From: Antedon bifida
Lineage: Eukaryota; Echinodermata; Crinoidea; Comatulida; Antedonidae
Direction: 5' to 3'
Assembly (NCBI GenBank): GCA_963402885.1
Contig: OY727093.1
Location: 8,877,501-8,941,500 of the forward strand
Length of the DNA: 64,000 nt
In this document: piece by piece, positions 26,426 through 40,960 of the stretch
How the letters are laid out: every line of letters starts with the position of its first letter
Position numbering within the stretch: position 1 is the stretch's first letter
Program-made: the position numbers and the translations under genes
The notes under the pieces: generated by a model
What the model saw: only the letters and a program-made list of their open reading frames with translations
The model's database searches: none
What the model was told of the DNA's origin: nothing

Positions 26426-28196
26426 CGCCCTTTGATTAGTTGACGCGAATCAACAGACTTAAGAATTTTCTCACTTGCGTACCACCGTGAAGTCATGTTG
26501 TCTCTAGAGGGTATTCAGTTGCATGCCTACAGGTTGAGGTCACACACACACAGCACATTAAAGTTCAAAATTGACCATTTTTAAATGCCATTTTTTAATT
26601 AGTAGATTAATATTTGTTGGCAAATAATACATTGTTGGAATACTGTGTATACAATTAACTAGTGAAAAAATGGGCATGTGATTCATAATTAAAGAACTAT
26701 CTTTGATTTGTATGTATTTTTGCGATTAAAGGACATCTTTTTAATAATTAATCATAAATTAATTTTAATTTTAAAAATAATTTAAAATGTCGAGAGGCAT
26801 TTTTTGTAAGAAATATTTCTTGTTATAACTTGTATTTAAAATAACAAAACAATAAAGCATTTTGTGATCAACTGAATTTAATTCAATGCTAAAACAAATA
26901 TATATTTTTTCTTTAATAATCAACAACACCAATATAGTTTGTGACATCGGATATAGTTTTTAGTTTGTAAAGATCAACTCAACATGCTAAATAACAACTA
27001 TATACATCAATAAAATTAAAATCTACTTTTTCTACATGTATAAAATACAAAATTGCACATATAAACAAATCGTTATCAAACGAAAGTAGCGCCTATATAA
27101 AAATATTTTGATACCTATCAACACTGAAGATATAAAATTATAAACTTCTTTTCGATCAGATTTTCCAGCCTGAAAACAATTAACTGTCGTAAAATATAAA
27201 ACAACACACATTGGTAAATTTGGTATTAAAACACTTGATAAAGTATATAATTTCCTTATTAAATGTAGGCCATACATGTTAACTTATAAAGCCCTGTAGA
27301 AATAAATGAATACTCCATTTAGATCCAAACTTAAATGTTAATATTTAGGTGTCATATTTGAATTCTACGTAGTAAAAACAAGTTTTTCAGCAGTTTGCTG
27401 TGAAATTTCTATAAAAAGTCTTTCAAATATGGAGACAAATCCTTGAACAGTTTGGTCAGAGAGTAATAATTCACACAATTGGCGATGATTTCATCATGGT
27501 GTTAAAAATATATGTTGTTGTAGCATAAATATTATTATTGGTATTGTATTACATCTTTAAAATGTGCATAAACTCTCTTTAATATTAGTTATGATTATAT
27601 ATAATTTTCTGCAGAATATACATGTTATAATGATATAATATATGGTTTACTATGTTGCATGGAATGTAAAATTCAATATCTTAACATAACATTCATTTTA
27701 AACTTTGGGGATAACATATGCAGCTACTGTACATGTATGATGTCTCTTTCACATCGCCTTAATGTTTACACACCGCGGCGTTAACACAGAAGTTTTGTAT
27801 GGTGTGCGTCCCAGGGTTTTCCTAGGTGATTTAAAAGTGGTATGAGTTTATATGTTAAGCATGCAAGAAGTATTATAACTTATTTATATTGTTATATGTA
27901 TAAAAGATAAACATGCCGTATATTTAGTTTATGCTAAAGCATCTTAATATAAGATCATGATCTGAGCCAAAGCATTTTGAAATGATGAATCAACCATCGA
28001 TCAACTTTTTCAAATGATACCCTTTTTTAAGAAGTAGGCCTGTAGTATTAAGTCAAGTCATAATTTCTGAATACATAGCTTTCAAAGCTAGCTAGACTTT
28101 TGAATATTTTGAATGTATAATGTCATTATTTTATATATCAAAAACGAATATATATATTTATTTCTTTTTCATAGAAAGCACTATTTTTTTCTAACT
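26426..28196. other. Intergenic DNA between DHX29 and PEAK1
   Basis: AT-rich with a short AC run near 26541 and no convincing ORF. The PEAK1 3' UTR must extend into the right part; a minus-strand AATAAA (28157-28162) lies only 35 bp after the stop and is probably not the only site used. Confidence 0.5.
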
Positions 28197-31100
28197 TTAG
28201 GAGTTCAACAATTTGAAACTATTTTTCATCAAGTTTAAGTCAATGTTACTCAGAAATTGGCAATGTAATTGATCAGCCATAGAGAAGCTTTTGCTATTTC
28301 CTAGCATCTCGTTGATCTTCTGTTCTGCGATGTAATTCACCATCTTGGAACATTCTTCCGCATGCCATTTAGTGAGATACCCATCAAGGGCATCGTCTGA
28401 CTCGGCTGCAACAAGGTCCTCGACAGAAGGACCCCACAACAGCAGCTGCAGGAATCCGATACTCTGTCTAGCACTTAATCGATCATTAGGACTTTTTCTC
28501 AGAAGCTCACCAGCAAGTTTCTGTAGCCCTAAAGAGTATCTGGATTTCTTTGGAATCTTTGGCAAATCGCTTGGCTTGTAGTCTCTTATAATAAGGTTTG
28601 TTTTCACACTAAATGGATTCGGCTCGTGAAGCATTTTATATATCAGTATTCCAACATCGAACTCATTTGTCTTATTGACAATACTAGGCGACACAAGTGT
28701 GCCATTAACAAGTTCCGATTCCTCTCTTTCGGCAAGATTAAGATAGTCCACTACCAAATAATTGCCACCACCAGGAAGACCAGAGTCAATAAGAAGCAGG
28801 TTCTCCATCTTAACGGTTGAAAGACTAATGTTGTTATTTTCAAGATGCTGTAAGCCAGAAAAGAGCTGCAAAAGAACAGTTATAATTTCACCTTCATACT
28901 GTTCAGGCAAGAAATTATGCTTCTCTTTTGAATAACTAACCAATTTTGAAACACTACTGACTGGCTGAACTGTCAAAGCTACTAATAAACTTTCTGACAT
29001 CTCTTCTGATTGGTCGACAGGCTCCGGGCATTTTGATGGCGACGGTTTTGGTCTAATCAGTTTGTTTGGTACAGAAGACTTAGAAGCTGAACAGACGTTG
29101 ATGATATGAGGATGAGGAAGAAGTAGTTGTATTGACATGATGAAACTATACAGTGGATTCACCATTTCAGGATCAGTGAACATCTGAAGTATGGAAAGTA
29201 AATAATAATAAGAAATAGAATTAAATCATGTATTATAAAAAAAACGAAAAATTTGTCGACATAGAACTGTAAGCAACTCAACTGCGTCTACATATTAGTG
29301 CTCCGATCAACTGTCCCAAAGTCAAGGCAGTAGCCATGACCAGTTTATGATCAAACACTGTGGTTCCTTTTAAACTTAGAATCATGGCGCCCACATGGGA
29401 AACCACAATCCTTTCAGTTCTATTCAGTTGGTGGAAAGTCAACATGAGTGCTATTACGCTCTCAGTTGTACATATTTACAAGTAAATTCATTTTTGACAG
29501 TTAATAGAGTCAATAGCTCTGAAAAATAAACCTACCATTAAAGTGAAGTCCTTGTCTTCATTTGCAATTAATTCAGCTGGATAGAACCTCGCTTCAGAGC
29601 TGGTAAAACATGGATGATCACTGATCAATTTAAAATCCCTTAATACCACTTGGTCTAACCTCGGACAGCTTTCATGACTGTTCTGCCATGCTGACGAAAT
29701 CTTTGACAATGTCAACATGTTCCTGTTATTGATTTTGGCAAAAAAAGGATCTAGTGGATTCAGACCATTTGATATCGGAGAAGATTCGGATTCCTCTGAC
29801 ACTGTTCTTAGTGGACTGGTACCTTGATCAACCATTAGCTTTTGATTACGTGGAGTTGGCATTGGTTTTAATCTTGAAGGAATATCTGTGTCAGACAATA
29901 ATTCATCAACATTTGCATACACGTTTTCAGTACTTTCTTGGGATTTCTCTTTATTTGTTGTTCCTGGGTCCAGAACTCTTACAGGTCTTTTGGGAGTTTT
30001 ATTGTCGTCACTGTTATGATTATCTTCAAGGTTCTTCATTGCTGATTTTAAAGGAGTAACTGGTCGGAAACTTGATGCTGAAGCACTATTGCTTCGTTTT
30101 CGTGGCAGAGGTTGTGGCCTATCAGCTTCATCTTGAGAACTCTGATTAGGAGATGACTTGCCTAAATCTTCATGGGAGAAGCCATTTTCTTGGGGAAGTT
30201 GTGGAGCCATACGCTTTTTAGTGTTCTCTAATTGGGAAGGTAAATTCTCAAAAGCGGTTGTTCTATTTCTAAATCTTCTTGAAGGTTTTGTTGGTGCTGG
30301 GAGTCCATTCCGTATTGGTCCTGGCGGAAAATAAAAGAATGATATTTATTTATATATATGTTTAATGAAGTGGTGGGAAAACTATTTATACTACAGTATA
30401 TTGACCAATGTAGAGGTCATGGTGGGGGCATGACCATTATAAAAGAGAGATGCAATTTGCTTCACATCTATTTGATAAGAACAAAATAAAGGAATGGTTA
30501 GTATTATATGAAATAAACTGTTCTTTTTAGTTCAAAGACATGAAGAATACTTAATCTTACCCCAGTTTTCATAATCATCCAATGATCGATCCTTGATGCT
30601 GCTACTGACAGAGGTAAATGAATGTGCTTTCTGGAGTTTAGCTGGCAATTTCTTCTTCCTTGTTTTAAATTCATCCAGTAACAATTGATCACTCTGTAAA
30701 ACATCCGGTGGGCCTGGAGCTTTACGTTTGCTAAAGTTATTTGTTAATCGAGGCAAAGGCGGAGCATCAATTGGTGTGTTTGCATTAATATAAAACGTAG
30801 ACAGACCATGTTCGGTAGCTACTGCAGAATAATCAACATGGCTACTTTCAATAACTGGAATTGGCTCGCCTTTATAAGCTTTAATTACTTCTAGTTTCTT
30901 CAAATTGTCTTCATGAGATACCGCTGCTATTTCATCCTCAGTCATATGTTTGTTCAATAACCAATCAGTTACACCTTTCGAATTAAATTCCCTCTCAGGG
31001 CTACCATCTTCTTTTCGTCTCGAACGATTCTTTCGCCATGGTAGCTTGGACCATTTACCTTTACTTTCCCTAGTTACTGTAGGCTGTACTGAATCAATGG

Positions 31101-33594
31101 CATCAACTGGCAGAGTTATGGGTCTTTGTGGACTGGTAGTTGTACTTGGAGGTAAACCATTACGAGGTGGTGAATATGATGCTAGAACTTCACTAACAGG
31201 ATCTATTGGTTTCTTTTCAATAGATTTGTCATTAGGAGATTGGTCTAGACGATTCAGTACTGGTGCAGGTCGTTTCTTGCCATCCGTGTTCCTTTCTGGA
31301 GTCTTATCCCGACTTTTAGGGGCTTTAGTATTAACTGGTAATGTCTTGGATTTTGGTGATGAATGTGAATGACTTCCATTTTGTTTTGGAGGAGTCACTT
31401 TTCTACCAACTTCAAATGTTTTCATATTAGACATTGGTATGTTCACTGGTTGTGAACTTTTCCTTTCTATATTCTGGTGAGGAGGAGGAGGTGGTGGTAT
31501 TTTTGGCATTGTATCTGTAAAATGTTTTACCTCTTTAACATTATTCAAAGAAAGCGATCTTCTTGATTTACTTTCTGGTGGAGGAGGTGGTGGAGCATTT
31601 CTCTTCTGTCTCAATTTAACTGGAGTTTCTCTGTTGTTTTCTGGATCCTCATCACTAAAATGGAAATTGTTTATAGAACTTTTGTTTTGAACAGGTCTCT
31701 TTGATGTAGGATGAGTGATAGATCTCTTTCTAGAACGTGAATCTGCCTTTTTATTATTCACTTTAACTTCTTCAGATTTTCTTGAACGATACTGCTTTTT
31801 AAATCCACTGCTCTCTCCACTACTGGAAGTACTTTTTGACATATCTGAAAAATCAGATTCTGGAACAGAATCATAATTATGAACATTGTGTTCGGTATCA
31901 GTTGAAGTACAGCTACTGCTCCTCATAGGTTGTAGATACTCTTCATTTTGAGATTTGCATCCATCTTGTGTTGTACTGGAAGACGAATTCCTTTTAGAAG
32001 ACTCACCTCCAGCATTTGAACCAATGTAAATTGGAACTCTATATAAGGATGAGTCCGAGTTTCTCTTTGCAGACTTTGGCAAGGCCTGTATTTCATGATG
32101 AAGAATTGTTGGCAAGGTTGGCGACTCATCAGCAGGTTCCGCATATTCCGGTTCATCTCCAGATGTCTGTCTGCCAAACTTCTTTTCCTTTACTGTATAT
32201 GTTGAATCTACTAATGTAATCTTTTGTTGAAACTGTCTATGACCATTTTGAACATTTCTGTCCAGATGATAACCTTGCTTGTGTGACGTTCCTGGAACAT
32301 CAGTGACAACGTATGGTGCACATTCTTGAACTTCAAGATCAACAACTCTGTAAGGTTGTACATTTGAAGATGAGGTACTGAAACTACTTCCACTGGAATG
32401 CAATGATAAATTAGACAATGTGGAAGAATTTATAGAGACTCTGCTATCAGGAGGTGGTGGTGGTGGCGGTGACTCTGTGTATCGAGACACTGAGCCATCA
32501 GCAGATATAATTTTTATTTCCCTTGAAGAAGACTTATGGTTATTGTTCGTGGAGTTGTTACTATTTTCATGTATATTCATCCCAAAATATATTTCTGAAC
32601 TTATCTGACTTCCTTTTACTTTCTTGTTTTGTGAGATATTTCTAGAGTTAATATCACCATTTAATAAAACCACATCGATTTCCTCAACCTTCTGTTCAGG
32701 TTCATACATTTCAGGATCTGAATCATGTCGTTCTGATAAATCTGCAATTGTCGGTCGCTTCTGGTCTCTACCAATGTTTCTGGGAAGCGTATCATGTTTT
32801 TCTATATTAAAAGCAGAGTGAGCAGCATTTGAAAGCAGTTGCGATTGTAAATCAGATTTTGCAGCAATAATTTCCTTTTTTCGTTTTAGATCAGTGTCCT
32901 TAGAATTTACTATTGCATCAGGAGAAGTTACATTTTCCGATGATGTGCTTGCAGATTCTTGTTCTTGTTTGTTCTCCTCTTTCAAAAATTTATTTACTCT
33001 TTTTAAACTTTTTCCAATACGCTGAAATTCAAGACTTGAATTTTCTTCTGGGCATGTGGAATTAGAATCATCACTCAATGTTAGACGACAAACCTCTTTT
33101 TTAGTGGGTGATATGGTTCCATTTTCCGGAACTGAATCAGCTCTACGAGTTCTTGGAGTAAATTTTCCATTAGTCTTTACCTCAGCACCTTTATTAACAT
33201 GAGTTTGACGTTTTAAGCGTGAACTTGATTTTTCTTTAACCAGTGGTGGAGTTTTTTCTTTCTTGCTACTACTACTACGTCCATTTAAATAGGTTTCAGA
33301 ATCATTTAGAAATCCATTGGTACTTGTAAAACCATTTTCATGTGATTCATTCACTTGTTGGATATTGTCAACTGAAAAGGTTGTTAACTTGTTTACGACG
33401 GCTTTGTTAGGTGATGTATCATTATTATCTCCAGTTTGTAGCTCAATTATCTTAACATTAACTGGTTCCAATGTCTGGCTGATGATTGAGTGTTGCGAAA
33501 GTGGTTTGAAGCATTTAGCGCAATAGTTGTGCTTAAATTGGTGTTGTACGTAGTCATCGCAAGCAATATTGGTAATCTTAATTTCCTCCTTCAT
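28197..33594 (-). CDS. PEAK1: PEAK1/PRAG1-family pseudokinase scaffold
   Basis: Three coding exons, 30561-33594, 29536-30320 and 28197-29183, join in phase for about 1,601 residues (human PEAK1 about 1,746). As in PEAK1, one very large exon holds the disordered N-terminal half. Seen: an N-terminal CAKCFKPLSQH block (~25-35) like the CKNCFKPKSLH block of PEAK1; three polyproline tracts (~380, ~668, ~700); Ser-, Lys- and Arg-rich linkers; VYANV (~1146), a YxN Grb2-type site; and a C-terminal kinase-like fold with MENLLL, VVDYLNLA and NEFDVGILIYKML. The end (LQKLAGELLRK then LQLLLWGP) is the family's hallmark before the SHED dimerisation helices. HRD and DFG are not recognisable, so it should be a pseudokinase. 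Family role: SHC1/GRB2/CRK-linked signalling at the actin cytoskeleton. An in-frame TAA precedes the ATG. The paralogue choice (PEAK1 over PRAG1) is less sure than the family. Confidence 0.88.
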
Positions 33595-33766
33595 ATTTTC
33601 TATCCTGTCATTACCTGCTTAGTTTACAAATTTCTTCCATTGTTTAATTCGCAAGAATTACTTCCTTCAAAAGACTCTGACGCTAACTTGTGATTAAGAT
33701 GACAACCTCAGGCTTCCTGAAATACTTCAACGACTTCTTGTTTTTATTGCCTAGATAATATTCGTC
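33595..33766 (-). other. 5' UTR part of PEAK1 coding exon, with acceptor and two uORFs
   Basis: A strong splice acceptor (TTTTATTCCCATAG) ends at 33767, so the ATG exon probably starts at 33766. Between it and the ATG (33594) lie two minute uORFs. One is a 9-codon ORF at 33640-33611 (MEEICKLSR, stop TAA). The other is a 3-codon ORF at 33611-33600 (MTG, stop TAG) whose ATG overlaps the first stop as TAATG. The main ATG follows 5 nt after the second stop. Confidence 0.5.
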
Positions 33767-36530
33767 CTATGGGAATAAAACAAAATCTGTAAGTAATGGT
33801 GAAACAAAGCTACTGTAAACCTTTGAGAGAAACAATTAATAAGCAAAGAAAACATATTTAACCATTTACTTTTAGACAGAAAGAAGAAGACTGCATCGTT
33901 TGAATCTAATAAAAAATCAATACTTTTCTGAGAATCAATCGCTGAACAGGAAAGATAAGTCATGATTGAATTGTAAAGACTTGCAGTAAAATCACCTGAG
34001 CATTAAATAACACATACTGTACTGCATATTCAGTAAAATTATACATATACTTGTGAATATTTAGCGTTAAGACATAAACAAATAGGCCTGCTATTTAAAC
34101 AAAATGGATAAAAGATCAATTTACTGTATAATATTTAATGGAAATATTGTACAGTATCTACAGTATCTGATACAGCTCTATCAATGTGACTAAAAATAAA
34201 TTCAAACATAAATAATAGAGAATACAATTTTGGTTATTAAACAAAAACTTTGCTAAAGAAATTTTAGGTTTAGGATCTAGAGTAATTAAATTTAAACGGT
34301 TGATATACTTTTTTTAATGTAATTTAACTCTTCCCTGGTTTTAATGATTAATGTTTAATAATGAAAATAATAATATATTGATGCCAATATTTAAATAAAA
34401 AAATGTCAACGTTATCAACAAAACCTCATATGAATGTAGTACTAGAGCTCTTGTAACTGTGTTTATAAGGAACTACCGACATAAAAGTTAGTCACATGTT
34501 TATTAATATTAAGTACCACCAAAAGCACCGGAGACTTAACATAATACCATATCTGAACTTAATACTACCTACCACACTATAATGTCTGTATCTATATCAC
34601 ACATGCTGAAATGAATCACAGCAAGTCCAACCATGGAGGAAAATAAACTTTTATTTATTAAATCTAAAATATTAAATAATATAATAATATTTACCTATCT
34701 ATACATTAAACACCATGTCCTGACAGTGGCAATACCAAAATGAAAGCAAAACTTATGAGTCTTATAATTACAGTATTAAACAATTCACTTAACACTATTG
34801 ATGCTCACTGGACTATGAAGGTGCTCAAACTGAATTTTTGTATTCTATTCTCGCCCCCATGATGATTCATATAATTGGGAAAGTCCCTGCTTAATCATGC
34901 TTGCAGTTATTTTCTTATACATTGAACTTTGACCCTGAATAGATCAAGCTGAATCAACAAGATGATGACATGCTATATTATCCTTTATTAGGATTTATAT
35001 TGATTGGTCAATGACACTAAAACATCTATAGCAAAAACAAATATTAGTTTCAGTAGTGTGTTAAAGTGTATTAATCAATTTTGCATTGTTGTTTGAGAAT
35101 AAAGGAAAACTGAGAGAAATGTAATTTGTTTATCTAAACAAAAGTTGAACAAAATTTAATAAATGGTAAAATACTATTATATTTAAATAAGAACATGAAA
35201 AATATAGTACCAGGAAAACATAGGCATACTAATGGTACACAATAGTTTAACAGCTCTAACAAAAGAAAGTAATCCAGGATTAGTCACAATTGTTTGATGG
35301 TGTGTGACATCATCAACAACTGCTAATGAAGTCATAGCCACTCAATTGACTATTATTGCTAATTAATAATTTTACCAAAAGAATATAATTCAGTACTGTC
35401 TGTAGATATCTTTTAAAAATGTAAGACACCTTTTGTTGGCAAACATACAAACTTATGCAATTGAATTTTCCAGTGACGTATTTAATGATACTATAGTAGC
35501 GTAATATTATGATCAGATAGGTACTGTCCAAACAGATTCTATTATCTTATACCCTCCTCCTGGTTTGTTTAATGGGGGAAATTCCCTTTTGAGTTCAGTG
35601 AAAAGAAATCCTCTAAAATTGTTTATGTTTGTTTTTTAGTGTAGTACAGCTACCTCATATCATTGTATCAATAAATATATTTCTATGACAACTAAAAACT
35701 GGGTTATTATCTGACAACATTGACAGGGAACTACAATAGAAATCAGACATACTACATTGTTGAATGTAAAGAAAACCAAAGCGATAGTGAATTTTTCCTG
35801 CTATAAATGACAAATATATAATTTGATGGCATTTAAAATCAATGTATGACCAGAAGTATAGCTAATTCAATCTCCTGATTATTAGGCCTCCATTTTTAAT
35901 ATCTAGTATAAATAAGTGTTCAATTATTCATTTATATAATAAAATCCTGTATTTGCCTCTGCAGTACAGTATCCCGGATATTTAAAAGAATGAGCTAGGT
36001 AGACAAATATTTACTCAATAAATAGGGCTAAAGATAATATATAACCTTTTACCATATTTTGACAACAATGACAGTGAAAAATTAATATTATATGTTGATA
36101 AGCTATACCCTTTGACAAGTTTGAGGCCTGTTACCATGGGTGAATTCAGGATGTTCGGAAAGGGCACGGGGACCAGTTTAATGGAGGATTTACTCTATGT
36201 GAATTTCCCCAAACAATATTTTGTCATTCTCGATCTCATATACCCTTGAATAAAGAAAGAAAATATTGACGAACGACAAAGAAATACAAAAAATCCTTGA
36301 ACTAAACAATATGAACTCACGAGATTAGAATGTGTTTGGTTTGTTGGAAACTACATAGCCATTTAAATGCAGAAACAATGGGTTCTTTAAAATTTACTTA
36401 CTTCTCAATTGCAGTATAGCATTAACACAAAAAAAATTGTTTATTTTATACACATCTGACACTAGCAGATAACTTATATAACCTAAGTCTGATATGAGAT
36501 TTAGGAGTTAAAGAGTTACAACACTGGCGC

Positions 36531-36575
36531 TAGGTCAGGATTGAACCCTGGATTCCAAATTTAGCAGAATTGCCG
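36531..36575. repeat. Possible SINE fragment
   Basis: AGGATTGAACCCTGG resembles a box B context and is partly like 53287-53335 (AAGATTGAACCCCGG preceded by a related GAGTTAG-type stretch). Weak. Confidence 0.3.
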
Positions 36576-38350
36576 ATGTCAATATTTTTGATTATATATT
36601 CAAATAAACAGTTACTTGACATAATGAGAACTAAAACCTAACAGACACTATGATTAACAATGAATGTTGACAGAAACTGCATGTTTAGTAAAAGCAACAG
36701 TCCATATAAATTCGGTTGGTGAATAGAAATAACAAAGAAGTCCTGCCTAAAATTTGTTTATGATCTGCTATGAATGGTATGTGGATTTTCTTGGATATAC
36801 AAACAACCAACACATTACAGTTTTTTGTTTGAGAAGTATTTGTTTTTAATAGTTCTCTTCAAACAAATTCCCATCTGTAAAAGTCAGAGAGAGATATGGC
36901 GTAACCAAGGAAACTAAATGCTTTGTCATTCTTAAGTCTTGTTTTTGATCTTTTTAAATGTCAGTCAGGAAAAAACCACATGGTGACATCAACCAAAGAA
37001 CACAAAGATGTTTGAACAACAGTATAGGCCTAGATATGATGCATTTTGAAAGAATTGAAAAGGTAGTATAGCTGAACATTACAGACTTTTTCTGGTTAAC
37101 ATACAACTGAAACAATGTCTATTATTGTGAAAAGGGTCGTCCGGGTTAAACAACTTCCACTTCAAGTTAAAAACTAACCTTGTTCTGTAAAATTAACGAG
37201 GCTAGTTTTGCTAAGTCATAATTATTTTACTTGGTAATATCTCACGTGGGTTGAAAATTACACTGTACTGCCATTATATTAAATATTATATACAATGGTA
37301 ACATTTTGTATTGCAAATAATAATTCAATGCAAGGAAAGAACAAAAATGTAAAATATATCAGAACTATTAAAAGAAATGGTCAAGCAAACATAATTCAGA
37401 ACAATGATGTGTTATTTATTATTATTCCTGTTGAGACATTTTAATATGCTACATAATTTTTTCTTTAAATTGACTGACAACACCTACCCGCAATTATAGT
37501 GTACATTAGCACAATTGTGAATGAACAACATTGCCTAGACCAACAGGTAAATGGACAAAGACAAGATAAACAAATACAGTAGGCTTACAGAACAAAATAA
37601 TTGCATGTTACAAAACATGGCTCAAAACAAACACAACACTGTACATCTCTACAGGTTTTGCAAGATACTGGGAGAGAATAGTCCCTTGAAACCACGGCGG
37701 CCTTCTTTATGTTACCACTGAGTTTAATCAGCTATCTAAATACTGTAGGATAGATTAGTTACCTTGGAAACTATAAACATAATGAATATATATCCAGCTA
37801 AAATCAATACTATGTTCAGAAATAAAGAGTAAACATGATTTGAGTACAGTGACCTATTAAACAAAAGTGAAAAACAAGAAATGTTGTATTATTAGTTTGA
37901 TTAAACTGAGAGAAGGGAACAGAAGTATGCTGGCTTATCATAAAATAACTTTATATGGCTAATTATAGGTACAAATCGCTCATCTTTAATATTTGACATG
38001 GATATCTGACATTATAAACTATTTAATTAGTTATCTCCAGCAGTTTTTACAGTAGAGTATAAACAAATTGTGTTTGTATTCATAGTCCATTGGGTTTTAT
38101 ACAATTCTTCAACATAAAGTCGTCATCTATTGTGCATTGACAATAAAAACATCTAAATTCATTGGTCTGCAGAGAGCTTACAAACAAGATTATATAGCGT
38201 TTAGATCTTCACCGAGATATTGATTTTTCTATGTGTGTTTACTTTTCTGGAAATAAAAGGCTATTCAATCAAGTCTATGAATATAAAATTGCCATTTAAA
38301 ACTTAAAGGAAAAGGAACACTCGTCTCATACTTACAGTATATAAAGTATT

Positions 38351-38515
38351 AAGCTCTGTCTACACTATCAAACTAGTTTGACAAAAAAAGTTTGATGTGC
38401 CCAAATATGGTAGTGATATGCCAAAAATATGGTAGTGTTATGACATCATCATGTCCATATATGGACATATTACATTTTTTTGTCACATAAAGTTTGATAG
38501 TGTAGACAGAGCTTT
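38351..38515. repeat. MITE-A foldback, copy 3
   Basis: Full-length: AAGCTCTGTCTACACTATCA to TGATAGTGTAGACAGAGCTT, with the typical central GTCCATATATGGACAT palindrome. Confidence 0.9.
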
Positions 38516-40898
38516 AGACTTGTTGGGCCATTAACCATGGATTAATTATTATAATAAATAAACTATACTGCAAAAAAAAAACACCATCTAATCTTAAATC
38601 CCTTTTAAATATGATTTATTACAATGGTAATTACATGGTAATTACTACTGAGTGTACATCCCTAATGTCATTAACCGAGCAGATCATTACGTGAAATAGG
38701 CATAAACTTCCTTTTACCAAACAGGAAGATAAGATGTACCTTTTTATATTCAACAAATAGGAAATTACATACTTTACAATGGTCACAATATACTTTTTTT
38801 TTGCCAATACAGGAAGATACAATGTACCATTTCCGTACTGTGTGACGTACCACCTGTGTGGGAGATATTGTATAGTTCCCTATTATGGAAGTAAAATAAT
38901 CAACAAAACAACAAAACAAAAGGATGTTGTCGTAATTAAAAATGTTCTGTTTTCAATACAGTATATAAGAAATATTCCTTTCCAATGTTCCACATTTTAA
39001 TTTAAACTTTAAGCAAGGCAATGAAAAACTAAACATTTTTAATTTTATAGAAAATATTGCACACAAATTTGTTTATAGTTTACAGGTGTATTTAATAATA
39101 ATTAGGTTTCCAAAAAATACAAGTTTCCTTTTATTTATTCAATCAAAATATTTTTGGTATTTAGTTATAGATAAATAGTTGTAGATAAAACGTGGAATAT
39201 ATTTATATCAAAGTGTTCAGTAAACGACAGATTATTAGGGTTTCACCTTGATAAATTCTTCTTCCTTAATTCCTTCCCATACACATCTTCCTTCCGTGCA
39301 TTGATCACGACAATTACTTTTGGCATTTCATCAAATCTATGCAATAATTACATTCACATATCACGGTTAATAATTTCATAAACCTGATATTTGTCTCTAG
39401 TTCAAGGTTTCATAAAAGTTATAATACTTTTGGTGATTTTGGGGGGATGACCGCTCTGCAACTGGTCAGGAAATGATCACTAGTCTATGGCTGTAAAATG
39501 ATGATGGCTCTTCTGTACGGAAATAAAATGATGGACACAAGGTCATGTTTAAATGAACTATATAAATATAATTATGCTAGTGATGACGAGCACGATTCTA
39601 TTTAACAAATAGTTGATAGATTTCTGAGCAACCTCCAGCTAATTTTCATTTCATAATATGAAAATATAGCCAAAATATCCAAAGATGTTACATAAGCCGT
39701 CTAGTCAAAAAACTCAATACAATCTAAGGTCAAAACATGCACAAATAATATAGCAATGCTTCCACCTATGGCTGCTGCAAATCAGCCAATGTAATCATTA
39801 GATTATTAAAGGATTTTGATACAGCAGCCTACAGTATAAGAATACATTTTCTAATCTTTGGCATTTATGTAGCTACAGTCAGCTATACATTTACATTTTT
39901 TTTTATTCATAAATAAAATCAATACAGTATAATTCATATAAAAATAGTAAATCTTTCACCACATATGCCACTGAAATTATTATTTTTTTTCTGTAATATT
40001 AAAAGCTATTGGATGCATGCATATTATTCTTGTGCACAAGTTCAAAAATGATAAAAATCAATCAAAAATGACAAAAACTCCAGTGGGTTTAATTTAACAG
40101 GAAATGGTGTTTATGACAGTAAATAGAAGCCTTGAACTTCATTATGGCTGTTTTATGTTCATTTCCTTTTTGGGAAAGCTCCCTCCCTAGCTTATATTGG
40201 TCAGACCCCTATAAAATGTTCAAATGTTTGCCCACTGTTGATTTACATCAATGACAATATGACTGAAAACTTCCTGGTAATATCCCTGGATCTATATCCT
40301 GTGCAGATCGAACCATCAATTTAATATATAACTACAGTATAGTATGTATAAACTGAAAAGAGATGCTGTAAAGATGCTATCCAAAAGTTGAATTTAATAT
40401 AGGACACAACACTATACACTGGTGCAGCGTAAACATTTACCAGAATGTTATTATTGTATCTCCCTGAATTAACTACGTACACTAATTTAGCGTAAACAAC
40501 CTGCTACACAAAATTTCTGGAATTTGATACTAAATACCAAATGTACCAGTACTATATTTTAGATTAATGTTCCTAGATTACTGTAGATCAAGCTCATCTA
40601 AAAAGCCCAACACAAGGTATCTACCCTTTCACTGTACATTATGCCCTGCAGTATGTGGCGCATCAACATCAACATTTTTGCAGCATTCTATACTACAAAC
40701 AGGTACATTGTTTGATATTTCACTGTTATGACATGTGCAACTATATTTAAGTATTCAACAGTTGCACTGGAATCAAGCCAATATCTGTTTGAAGTTATCA
40801 TGCTTGCCTCAATGGGCCAAGGATGAAAGATTCACTGAATTCCTAGGTGCATTCAGTATCATTTAACACACCTTATTTAATATAAGTCTTAACATTTA

Positions 40899-40960
40899 TT
40901 TATAGCATAATAAAGTATAAATTGCTTTTGTTTATAGCATAATGAAGTATAAATTGTGAC
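40899..40960. repeat. Short tandem duplication (~30 bp, two units)
   Basis: TTTATAGCATAATAAAGTAT and TTTATAGCATAATGAAGTAT, each followed by AAATTG. Confidence 0.7.

Noticed and set aside
30950-31372. Plus-strand ORF of 140 codons
   Set aside because: Antisense shadow of the large PEAK1 exon; no family resemblance.
38671-38919. Minus-strand ORF with CDHCKVC, vaguely like a transposase zinc finger
   Set aside because: Only 82 codons, no conserved DDE residues, and overlapping open frames on both strands around a local repeat; too little to call.
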